A stretch of DNA of 5,224 bases from JAGOUU01 sp964609155 (GTDB lineage Bacteria > Pseudomonadota > Gammaproteobacteria > JAGOUU01), in contig CAZSRF010000055.1 in NCBI GenBank assembly GCA_964609155.1, positions 1-5,224 of the forward strand, given 5' to 3'. The notes beneath the pieces are model-generated. The model searched no databases and was not told the DNA's origin. It saw only the letters and a list, made by a program, of their open reading frames with translations. This document shows, piece by piece, positions 1-5,081 of this stretch (position 1 is its first letter; every line of letters starts with the position of its first letter). A program made the position numbers and the translations under genes.

Positions 1-62
1 TGCATGAATAGTTGTTTATAAAACTTATTAAAATGTCCGACATCGAGTTAAAGGAGTAATTC

Positions 63-392
63 ATGAAGAAAATTATAACATCATTGTTTTGTGCAACATG
101 GGCACTTGGTATTTTTGCAACACCAGACACCCCTGATCGAAATCATGTTTTTGATGATAATGTGGTTGAACTACTATTAGCAGTTAAAGACTGCTCTAAT
201 AAATTTGAGATGCTGGGCCCAAAGATTAAAGACGCAAAGGTCGAATATTTATATTCACCGCATGGTTCACCAGATTATCAGTTGTACACAATAAGAAGCT
301 CACATGGTGATTTCTGGGGACCAACGTTAACTATGCATCGTCAAGCATCTGGTGATGGAACATGGGAAACGAAATATGATATAGCACATTGA
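63..392 (+). CDS. Small secreted protein of unknown function
   Basis: This is a 109-residue protein that I do not recognise. Residues 1-19 form a typical Sec signal peptide: two lysines after Met, a hydrophobic core, and an A-x-A-like end at G-I-F-A19 with cleavage likely before T20. C10 sits inside the hydrophobic core without a lipobox, so a lipoprotein is unlikely. The mature part, about 90 residues, is mildly acidic and has a single cysteine (C44), so it cannot form an internal disulphide. It contains a tyrosine- and glycine-rich middle (YLYSPHGSPDYQLYTI, 63-78) and ends in a tryptophan- and histidine-containing segment. There are no transmembrane segments after the signal. The start is well supported by GGAG at 53-56, six bases before ATG. 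It converges with the 492-935 gene and shares a hairpin terminator region with it. Location in the periplasm or outside the cell is inferred; function is unknown. Confidence 0.75.
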   Translation: MKKIITSLFCATWALGIFATPDTPDRNHVFDDNVVELLLAVKDCSNKFEMLGPKIKDAKVEYLYSPHGSPDYQLYTIRSSHGDFWGPTLTMHRQASGDGTWETKYDIAH

Positions 393-438
393 TGGTAACT
401 AGTTATGAATTTGCGATAGAAGTATGTTCTATCCAAAA

Positions 439-468
439 GATGGTAGTGTTGTGTACAACACTACCATC
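439..468. terminator. Perfect 13-bp hairpin between convergent genes, probable terminator
   Basis: Bases 439-451 are the exact reverse complement of 456-468, with a four-base TGTA loop. The stem lies 46 bases after the stop of the upstream plus-strand gene and 24 bases past the stop of the minus-strand gene. No T-run follows it on the plus strand. On the minus strand the stem is followed by TTTT (AAAA at 435-438 on the plus strand), so it better fits an intrinsic terminator for the minus-strand gene. It could still stall plus-strand transcription. A smaller inverted repeat (AAATTGA/TCAATTT, 476-491) lies directly against the minus-strand stop codon. Confidence 0.6.
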
Positions 469-491
469 CACAACAAAATTGACATCAATTT

Positions 492-935
492 CTAACTTAG
501 AGTTAACTTTGATTTTGTATAAGTGCTTTCTGCCCCACATGGATAAAGTCGTTCCCCTTTTATAAATGATTCCATAGCTTTTGTTCTTGAACCGAAAATA
601 GGGCTAACACCCTCTAGGGATATTAATAAGCAACGATCAATATCATCCACATGACAAACAAATCGTGGGCTCTGTTCTACCCATTTTTTATTTAATAATT
701 CTGCATATCTATCGAGTTGCATACTGGGTACCCGTAAATCTAAAGTATATGTAATAGTTCTTGGATCCTTACCAGAGCGTATTGATTCAGCTATAGCTGT
801 CTCAATAGATTTAATCGCATCTTCAATTGTTTTAGTTTCGAATTCATCTTGCAACTTTCTAAGTAATTGTTGGCTTTTATCCTCTTTCTTTGGTTGGCGC
901 ATTGATTTTTTTAAAGCTTGCTCTAATAAAGACAT
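492..935 (-). CDS. Unrecognised 147-aa protein, paralogue of the 4647-5015 product
   Basis: This is a hypothetical protein of 147 residues with no signal peptide or membrane segment, so probably cytoplasmic. Residues 1-55 are highly charged and probably helical (KKSMRQPKKEDK, then a Q/L/E-rich stretch and IEDAIKSIETAIAESI), possibly a coiled coil or adaptor helix. A compact core of about 55-110 follows: GKDP (55-58), a beta-like segment TITYTLDLRV (60-69), a helix with LLNKKW (80-85), then RFVCHVD (91-97) and a CLLISLEG strand (102-109). This core aligns with GKDP, LINK and FV at matching spacing in the protein encoded at 4647-5015. The DNA around GKDP is also alike (28 of 32 bases, 742-773 reverse strand against 4752-4783). 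The start is ATG, with a weak GAGA-type Shine-Dalgarno (complement of 943-947) seven bases upstream. It may be an accessory family restricted to this lineage; no function can be assigned. Confidence 0.7.
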   Translation of the reverse strand: MSLLEQALKKSMRQPKKEDKSQQLLRKLQDEFETKTIEDAIKSIETAIAESIRSGKDPRTITYTLDLRVPSMQLDRYAELLNKKWVEQSPRFVCHVDDIDRCLLISLEGVSPIFGSRTKAMESFIKGERLYPCGAESTYTKSKLTLS

Positions 936-1003
936 TCTGTTATCTCGCTTAAAATATATTATTAATTCTCTATAACTGCTGTTTATTTTATTAATTTTTG
1001 AAG

Positions 1004-1033
1004 ATTATATCTCGAGTATTAATTCGCTGCCAG
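1004..1033 (-). promoter_or_regulatory. Candidate sigma70 promoter for the 492-935 gene
   Basis: Read on the minus strand, 1004-1009 is a perfect TATAAT -10 box. At 18 bases upstream, 1028-1033 reads CTGGCA, four of six matches to TTGACA. This would place the transcript start near 997 and give a leader of about 60 bases. In such AT-rich DNA a -10 match alone is weak evidence, so this is a candidate only. Confidence 0.35.
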
Positions 1034-1205
1034 TACGGTTTTCCTCCGAATCTGCTCAATAATACTGCAAAAACATCATCTGTATCGCAAATAAATTAGC
1101 ATAAGAATTATACTATGTTGTTTTTTTTTAACAAGGCACTGCTGATAGCTAAGTTAAAACAATCACCGCTTGGAGTAGAGAATATAGTAAGACTTTTTTA
1201 TTTAT

Positions 1206-1234
1206 TTGCATATGTATTATTAATAATATAGAAT
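1206..1234 (+). promoter_or_regulatory. Candidate sigma70 promoter of the thiamin operon
   Basis: TTGCAT (1206-1211) and TAGAAT (1229-1234) are separated by exactly 17 bases. The -10 box matches the consensus in five of six positions; the -35 box is weak, three of six. The predicted start near 1241 lies about 30 bases before the first stem of the TPP riboswitch, a normal arrangement. A second -10-like TATAGA at 1245-1250 has no convincing -35 partner. Confidence 0.4.
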
Positions 1235-1271
1235 ACTGCAATCTTATAGAGATTACATATATTTATAAGTC

Positions 1272-1350
1272 AATGACCAGGGTGCTGTTAAATCAGCTGA
1301 GATTATACCTGCATACTTGATCTAGGTAATACTAGCGTAAGGATGTCATT
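1272..1350 (+). promoter_or_regulatory. TPP riboswitch (THI-box aptamer)
   Basis: The aptamer can be folded by hand with every canonical element. P1 pairs AATGAC (1272-1277) with GTCATT (1345-1350). P2 pairs CAGG plus T (1278-1283) with ACCTG (1307-1311), leaving one extra G as in E. coli thiM. P3 is a short GCTG/CAGC stem (1284-1287 with 1294-1297) with no P3a, followed by the CTGAGA box (1297-1302). The second arm has CTTGATCTAGGTAATACTAG: P4 pairs CTT (1316-1318) with AAG (1339-1341), and P5 pairs CTAG (1322-1325) with CTAG (1332-1335), with GCGTAAGG closing the THI box. It binds thiamin pyrophosphate and normally turns expression down. It lies directly upstream of the thiamin operon, as expected. 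Confidence 0.95.
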
Positions 1351-1392
1351 AGAATACATAATTATACTTTTATGTATATAGTCTTATGTGCC

Positions 1393-1419
1393 CTGGAAAT
1401 ATTAATAATATTTCTGGAG
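1393..1419 (+). promoter_or_regulatory. Ribosome-binding-site hairpin, likely riboswitch expression platform
   Basis: GAAATATT (1396-1403) pairs perfectly with AATATTTC (1407-1414) around an AAT loop. The stem continues by G1395-T1415, T1394-G1416 and C1393-G1417. The 3' arm therefore runs into the Shine-Dalgarno GGAG (1416-1419) that sits seven bases before the GTG start of the Thi5 gene. No T-run follows, so control at translation initiation is more likely than transcription termination. Between aptamer and hairpin, 1354-1378 offers two mutually exclusive small stems (ATACATA/TATGTAT and TATAC/GTATA) that may take part in switching. The way ligand binding is coupled to this hairpin is not visible by eye. 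Confidence 0.55.
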
Positions 1420-1426
1420 TATTTGT

Positions 1427-2311
1427 GTGAGAGTAAATTTTCTACTTAATTGGCGTTTAAATCCCTACCATATTCCTATTATAGTTGCCAAAGAGCTTGG
1501 CTTTTATAATGACCATGGTATAGATTTGTCTATTTTAGAACCTACTAACCCTAGCGACGTTACCAAGATAATTGGAGATAATGAAATCTCTTTAGGCTTA
1601 AAGGCTATGGTACATTGTTATGCAGCTCGGGCTCGAGGTTACAGCATAAAATCAATTGGAACTTTGCTAGATGAGCCTCCAACAGGCTTAATATCTTTAA
1701 AATCAAAAAACATAAAATCATTAAATGATATAAAAAATAAACGAATTGGCTATGTCGGTGAGTTTGGTAAAATAATGGTCGATAATTTGGCGATTGAAGC
1801 TGGTATTAAACCTTGCGAATATACCGCGGTAAAGGTTGGGATGGATGGCGCTGACGCTATCTTAAAAGATATAGTTGATGCCACAATTGGGATTGGCTGC
1901 TTTCAGCAGTTAGAACTAGAAGAGCAGGGCTTTGAGACACAATTGCTTAGATTAGATGAACTAGCAAATCTAGGATGCTGTTGTTTTTGTTCTATATTAT
2001 TTATTGCGAATGAAGAAATAATTAATAAAGAAGCTGCACTTGTTAGTGATTTTATGCAGGCATCACTTAAAGGGGCTAAACTAACCAGGGAAAATCCAGA
2101 ACAAGCTTTCGATTGTTTTACAAAATTTAGCATAAGACAAAACACTAAGCTTAATAAAAAAATTTTTTATCATGCTCTACCTTTTATCTCTCGTGATTTA
2201 AATAATATTGATCGAGACTGGGAAAAAGTCAGCAATTACGCGAAGAAAATTAATATTATAAATAAAGACTATGATTACACTCAGTGTTTTACTAATAGCC
2301 TTTTAAAATAA
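1427..2311 (+). CDS. thi5: HMP-P synthase, Thi5/NMT1 family (thiamin pyrimidine biosynthesis)
   Basis: In this family the enzyme builds 4-amino-5-hydroxymethyl-2-methylpyrimidine phosphate from pyridoxal phosphate and a histidine of its own chain, in an iron-dependent reaction. The 294-residue protein aligns from its first residues with yeast Thi5: FLLNW (5-9), PYHIP (13-17) and EPTNPSDVT (38-46). K59 and H63 in LKAMVH correspond to yeast K62 (PLP) and H66 (consumed histidine). LLDEPPTG (80-87) follows, then the phosphate loop GEFGK (111-115) and the hallmark CCCFC (184-188). The fold is that of periplasmic binding proteins, but there is no signal peptide, so it acts in the cytosol. It ends about 45 residues short of yeast Thi5 and lacks that enzyme's C-terminal tail. 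The start is GTG with GGAG seven bases upstream; an ATG at 1386 is out of frame. It is the first gene of the operon, behind a TPP riboswitch. Confidence 0.93.
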   Translation: MRVNFLLNWRLNPYHIPIIVAKELGFYNDHGIDLSILEPTNPSDVTKIIGDNEISLGLKAMVHCYAARARGYSIKSIGTLLDEPPTGLISLKSKNIKSLNDIKNKRIGYVGEFGKIMVDNLAIEAGIKPCEYTAVKVGMDGADAILKDIVDATIGIGCFQQLELEEQGFETQLLRLDELANLGCCCFCSILFIANEEIINKEAALVSDFMQASLKGAKLTRENPEQAFDCFTKFSIRQNTKLNKKIFYHALPFISRDLNNIDRDWEKVSNYAKKINIINKDYDYTQCFTNSLLK

Positions 2312-2327
2312 CAAAAGTGAGATAGAT

Positions 2328-3107
2328 ATGTTTAGTCCAATACAAGAAAAAGATATCAGTAGAGCCATTATAAGAGAATATTTCAAGCATTTAGATGATG
2401 CTGTAGAGTCCGACGTCATCATCGCTGGTGCTGGGCCAGCAGGCTTAGTTTCAGGAAGAATTTTAGCTCTTAAAGGCTATAAAGTTACTTTAATTGAGCG
2501 AAATAATTATTTAGGAGGTGGAATGTGGATCGGTGGCTATTTAATGAACAAAGTATCTTTGCGCGCTCCAGCGCAAGAACTCCTGGATGAGTTAAGTATA
2601 CCTTATAAAGAAATACAGGATGGATTGTTTGTTGCCGACTCGCCATCATTTGCATCGGGTTTAATTAAAGGGGCAGCAGATGCAGGTGTAAAGTTTTTAA
2701 ATATGACCATAGTCGAAGATGTAATGGTTAAAGATAAAAAACTCAAAGGCTTGGTAATTAACTGGACCCCAGTTACTATGTTACCAAAAATGATTACATG
2801 TTTAGATCCTATTATAATAGAAGCTAAGCTCGTAATAGACGCTACTGGGCATGATGCAAAGATCTGCCGATTGCTTGGCAAACGTAATATGTTAGAGCCT
2901 ATTGGTATGGGGCCTTTATGGGTTGAAAGCTCAGAAAAAAGTATTGTAGAACACACTTATGAAGTATTTCCAAATTTGATTGTAGCTGGAATGGCAGTAT
3001 CAGAAAATTTTGGCTTACCAAGAATGGGTCCTACTTTTGGTGGAATGTTACTGTCTGGTCGTCAAGCTGCAGATGTAGCGCTAAAGTTATTAGCAAAAAA
3101 ACATTAA
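2328..3107 (+). CDS. thi4: Thiazole synthase, Thi4 family, with suicide-type cysteine
   Basis: Thi4 makes the adenylated thiazole carboxylate precursor of thiamin from NAD and glycine, taking sulfur from its own cysteine (yeast) or from sulfide (archaeal type). The protein has 259 residues, close to archaeal Thi4 and shorter than the yeast enzyme. The Rossmann motif GAGPAGL is at 34-40, with acidic E57 ending the second strand and GGGMW at 63-67. The catalytic loop reads TCLDP (157-161), placing C158 where yeast has its sulfur-donor cysteine (CMDP) and Methanocaldococcus has histidine (HVDP). TGHD (173-176) and GLPRMGPTFGGMLLSG (229-244, glycine-binding arginine R232) complete the active site. 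It starts 16 bases after the Thi5 stop, with GTGAG six bases before ATG. It is cytosolic and probably iron-dependent. Family identity is firm; the suicide mechanism is inferred from C158. Confidence 0.94.
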   Translation: MFSPIQEKDISRAIIREYFKHLDDAVESDVIIAGAGPAGLVSGRILALKGYKVTLIERNNYLGGGMWIGGYLMNKVSLRAPAQELLDELSIPYKEIQDGLFVADSPSFASGLIKGAADAGVKFLNMTIVEDVMVKDKKLKGLVINWTPVTMLPKMITCLDPIIIEAKLVIDATGHDAKICRLLGKRNMLEPIGMGPLWVESSEKSIVEHTYEVFPNLIVAGMAVSENFGLPRMGPTFGGMLLSGRQAADVALKLLAKKH

Positions 3108-3135
3108 TCAATTAATCTCTGGTGATAAATCTCAA

Positions 3136-4143
3136 ATGTTTTCTAATAAAGATTATATAATAGATATAAATATAAACCGTTTCAAGGAAGGAGCGCGCGT
3201 ATTAGAAGACATTGCGAGATTTGTAATTGGTGATTTTTCTTTATTTACTGCCATTAAAGATCTTAAACATTCAGTAAACATCTTTAGTTCTTCATTAAAT
3301 CACAGGCTAATCACAACAAAAAATATCGGCGGTAGTGATTTTATTGAACATTCATGCAGAGACAACATTTTTGATCTTGTAAACGCAAATGCCAAAAGAA
3401 TGCAAGAGTCTGCTCGTGTTTTAGAAGAGCTTGTATGCGAACAGAGGCATCATTTTAAGACTATTCGATTTCAAAGCTATGAACTACATAGTAAACTGCT
3501 TAGTGAACTTAAGTTATTTTATAATGTTCAAAAACTCTCAGGTCTGTATGTTATATGTGATGGTGATCATCATGATATACACTATATGGCAAGTATTATT
3601 AATGAGTCTAGTGTTACTATTTGTCAGTTGCGAATGAAAAATAGCCAAAAAAATACTATTGCCAAATCAACGGAGAAATTTAGGTCCTTGTTAAATTCTG
3701 ATAAATTGTTAATTATTAATGACCATTTAGATATTGCATTAGCAGTAGCTGATGGAGTGCACTTAGGGCAAAATGACATACCGTTATATCTTACAAAGAA
3801 AATTGCATCTAATAATTTTATAATTGGTATAACTTGTCATAATAATTTTGAATTAATTGAAGCACTGCGGTATAGCCCAAGTTATATTTCTATAGGATGT
3901 ATTTTTAAAACAACAACTAAAAAAGATATAATTTACACAAGTTTAGAAGATTTAAATAATCTGTTAAACAATTCACAAATATCAGGCTTGCCTATAAGTG
4001 TAATTGGTGGTATTAATCAGAATAATATTAATGAGTTAATAAATAAAAAAATTCGAATGTATGCGATCTCTTCTGCAATTTGGAATACAGATGATCCTTT
4101 ACAATCAATTAAAAACCTTACTGAGCTAGTCAAGGCTCAGTAA
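3136..4143 (+). CDS. thiE: Bifunctional ThiD2 HMP-P kinase / thiamin phosphate synthase ThiE
   Basis: This is a two-domain cytosolic protein of 335 residues. Residues 1 to about 128 match the ThiD2 domain (DININRFKEGARVLEDIARF, 10-29, and the repeat-like AKRMQESARVLEEL, 86-99), which phosphorylates HMP-P to HMP-PP in cyanobacterial and related ThiE fusions. Residues about 135-335 are a ThiE TIM barrel that joins HMP-PP and thiazole phosphate: GLYVICD (136-142), QLRMK (164-168), IIND (193-196), ADGVHLGQND (205-214), GITCH (231-235), FKTTTKK (257-263, pyrophosphate loop), VIGGI (289-293) and AISSAIW (310-316). The usual INDR is INDH here (H197), and the usual GP before the pyrophosphate loop is GC (C255). 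Metal-ligand aspartates D196 and D214 are kept. It starts 28 bases after Thi4, with GGTGA ten bases before ATG. It supplies the kinase step the operon otherwise lacks. Confidence 0.92.
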   Translation: MFSNKDYIIDININRFKEGARVLEDIARFVIGDFSLFTAIKDLKHSVNIFSSSLNHRLITTKNIGGSDFIEHSCRDNIFDLVNANAKRMQESARVLEELVCEQRHHFKTIRFQSYELHSKLLSELKLFYNVQKLSGLYVICDGDHHDIHYMASIINESSVTICQLRMKNSQKNTIAKSTEKFRSLLNSDKLLIINDHLDIALAVADGVHLGQNDIPLYLTKKIASNNFIIGITCHNNFELIEALRYSPSYISIGCIFKTTTKKDIIYTSLEDLNNLLNNSQISGLPISVIGGINQNNINELINKKIRMYAISSAIWNTDDPLQSIKNLTELVKAQ

Positions 4144-4254
4144 TTTATTACTGATGAAGGTTACACTGCTGTTCATCAACAATGCTTAAGTGGAGAATGG
4201 CTGCTAACAATTATAGACGAACGCTCGAAATATAGACGTAGCTTTGCTATTTAA
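4144..4254 (+). pseudogene. Possible coding remnant in frame with the thiE stop
   Basis: Immediately after the thiE stop codon the same frame stays open for 36 codons to TAA at 4252-4254. The conceptual peptide has a protein-like composition (TDEGYTAVHQQ, then SGEWLLTIIDERSKYRRS). It is not part of any ThiE I know, since the barrel is already complete before the stop. It could be the tail of a lost gene fused here by deletion, or chance. It has no start codon or ribosome site of its own that I can see. Confidence 0.2.
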
Positions 4255-4268
4255 TGGGAATTATATTT

Positions 4269-4424
4269 ATGATTCAATCTTGTACAAACGATCAAATAGT
4301 TTCCTTAATTGATCCCAAAGTTTTAGGAGTTAGAAGAGTTGTACGGACATCATCCACTGCTAGCACTGCAGTAACTCCCGTAGAAGAAACAGCAAGAGCA
4401 GTAATAGATGGAGTAAAAATTTAA
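4269..4424 (+). CDS. Small ORF, 51 residues, unknown
   Basis: The ORF runs from ATG to TAA and encodes 51 residues starting MIQSCTNDQI. The middle is basic with a Ser/Thr/Ala-rich patch (RRVVRTSSTASTAVTP, 22-37), followed by an acidic helix-like end (VEETARAVIDGVKI). There is no signal peptide or membrane segment. A GGGA at 4256-4259 lies nine bases before the start, a weak but possible ribosome site. The stop lies within the stem of a candidate intrinsic terminator (4421-4446), which is consistent with a real short gene at the operon end. I do not recognise it; it could also be a fragment of a broken gene. Confidence 0.35.
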   Translation: MIQSCTNDQIVSLIDPKVLGVRRVVRTSSTASTAVTPVEETARAVIDGVKI

Positions 4425-4458
4425 ATCTGCTAAACTGCAAATTTAATAGGATTTTTTT
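4421..4458 (+). terminator. Candidate rho-independent terminator after the thiamin operon
   Basis: TTAAATCTGC (4421-4430) pairs with GCAAATTTAA (4437-4446), ten positions with a single C-A mismatch, around a six-base loop. A T7 run at 4452-4458 follows after TAGGA. The stem is AT-rich and the T-run is five bases away, so the terminator may be weak. It is nonetheless the best stem plus T-run I see between the thiamin operon and the next gene. Confidence 0.4.
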
Positions 4459-4579
4459 AATACTTGATGAAACCATAGAGGATTACATCCTCCATGGTCG
4501 ATTTGAATCTAAAATTTTTGCCGTACAATCTAATCCATATAACATTACTAAACTGGTAGATTGTGTGAGTAACGATTAA
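4451..4579 (+). pseudogene. Possible decayed coding fragment without a start codon
   Basis: This frame is free of stops from 4364 to TAA at 4577-4579. From about 4451 it reads like a protein C-terminus (FLILDETIEDYILHG, then FESKIFAVQSNPYNITK and LVDCVSND). No in-frame ATG or ribosome site precedes it, and the 51-codon ORF just upstream is in another frame, so a frameshifted or truncated gene is one reading. I do not recognise the family. The open length is short enough that chance remains possible. Confidence 0.22.
4472..4498. repeat. Imperfect inverted repeat, 11-bp stem
   Basis: ACCAT-A-GAGGAT (4472-4483) faces ATCCTC-C-ATGGT (4487-4498) around a three-base TAC loop, with one internal A-C mismatch. 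It is more GC-rich than its surroundings. No T-run follows on either strand, so it is not an obvious terminator. It could be an RNA structure or protein-binding palindrome, or incidental to the possible coding remnant that spans it. Confidence 0.4.
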
Positions 4580-4588
4580 TTTACAGGC

Positions 4589-4617
4589 TTGAAAAGTAAT
4601 TTATTTATAGTTAATAT
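4589..4617 (+). promoter_or_regulatory. Candidate sigma70 promoter for the 4647-5015 gene
   Basis: TTGAAA (4589-4594, five of six matches to the -35 consensus) and TAATAT (4612-4617, four of six) are 17 bases apart. They would start transcription near 4624, about 23 bases before the ATG. Together with the terminator candidate upstream, this suggests that the gene is transcribed independently of the thiamin operon. Confidence 0.45.
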
Positions 4618-4646
4618 ACGCTATTTACTGGATTGGTAGCGTAGTT

Positions 4647-5015
4647 ATGATTAAATTTGAAGAATTAAGATTAAAAATATGTCAAACAAGATTAGAGAGA
4701 GCCTTAGTAGAAAGGATAATGACGACTTTCTTGAAAACTGTAGCTCTGAAAGGTAAGGATCCAACAACTATGATATATGCTTTTCTTGTTCGTCCTCTTG
4801 ACGAAGAGTGTTTTGTTATTTTAATTAATAAGATGCTAGAAGATAAAAAATGTCCTTTTGTTGCCAGTTTTGCTAGTGATCATCCTTCTGATCCTGAACT
4901 AAGATACTTAAAGATTTGTGTTCCTGCATTACAAGCAGTTCCTCCTGAAGATACTTTTGCTAGTGAATACGCCGCATACCGTGCCACACGTGTAACTAAA
5001 CGTACACCTGGCTAA
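4647..5015 (+). CDS. Unrecognised 122-aa protein, paralogue of the 492-935 product
   Basis: This is a hypothetical cytoplasmic protein of 122 residues, with no signal peptide or membrane segment. An amphipathic charged N-terminal helix (FEELRLKICQTRLERALVER, 4-23) leads to GKDP (36-39), a beta-like TMIYAFLVRP (41-50), a helix with LINKMLEDKK (59-68), FVASF (71-75) and a KICVPA strand (89-94). The tail is proline-rich, then basic. GKDP, L-[LI]-N-K and FV occur at nearly the same spacing in the protein encoded at 492-935, and the DNA around GKDP is also similar. The long, K/Q-rich N-terminal extension of that protein is absent here. The start is ATG with a poor GGTAG seven bases upstream and a good promoter candidate before it. 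Function is unknown. Confidence 0.72.
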   Translation: MIKFEELRLKICQTRLERALVERIMTTFLKTVALKGKDPTTMIYAFLVRPLDEECFVILINKMLEDKKCPFVASFASDHPSDPELRYLKICVPALQAVPPEDTFASEYAAYRATRVTKRTPG

Positions 5016-5081
5016 TAATTATGGCTGAAGTGCCTGAGTTTTTTTAGGGATAATAAAAACTACTATAAGGATTAATAAAAC

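Larger units (their letters stand above)
936..1271. other. Intergenic region between divergent genes, no gene seen
   Basis: This stretch separates the minus-strand gene start from the thiamin riboswitch. I find candidate promoters for both directions (minus-strand at 1004-1033, plus-strand at 1206-1234). It also holds a T9 homopolymer at 1121-1129 that does not follow any stem I can see. No open frame of useful length, tRNA or repeat was recognised here. Confidence 0.6.
4144..4646. other. Gene-poor stretch after the thiamin operon, with possible decayed coding DNA
   Basis: About 500 bases hold no confident gene. I see an open stretch in the thiE frame (4144-4251), a 51-codon ORF (4269-4424), a candidate terminator (4421-4458) and another open stretch without a start codon (4451-4579). 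There is also an imperfect hairpin (4472-4498) and a promoter candidate for the next gene (4589-4617). The mixture of short open frames in different phases looks like eroded coding sequence, though AT-rich DNA can give such frames by chance. Confidence 0.5.

Noticed and set aside
12..31. Promoter for the 63-392 gene (TTGTTT, TATAAA and TTATTA boxes)
   Set aside because: No pair of boxes has acceptable spacing, and the window starts too close to judge.
1121..1129. T9 run as part of a terminator or phase-variable tract
   Set aside because: No stem precedes it on the plus strand and it is outside any coding region; the effect on the promoter at 1206-1234 is speculative.
1903..2145. Minus-strand open frame of 80 codons inside the Thi5 gene
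   Set aside because: It lies wholly within a gene with full family motifs on the other strand and has no recognisable features of its own.
2603..2956. Minus-strand open frame of 117 codons inside the Thi4 gene
   Set aside because: It is an antisense shadow of a well-supported gene with no motif or convincing ribosome site.
3431..3637. Plus-strand 68-codon frame inside the ThiD2-ThiE gene
   Set aside because: It overlaps an intact, motif-rich gene in another frame; its hydrophobic look reflects the AT-rich sequence.
4152..4178. Stem TGATGAA/TTCATCA just after the thiE stop as operon terminator
   Set aside because: Only seven pairs around a 13-base loop and no T-run follows; the 4421-4458 stem with a T7 is better.
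5023..5045. Terminator after the 4647-5015 gene (GGC/GCC followed by TTTTTTT)
   Set aside because: The T7 run is real, but the stem is only three pairs and I found no longer pairing, so I cannot support it as a terminator.
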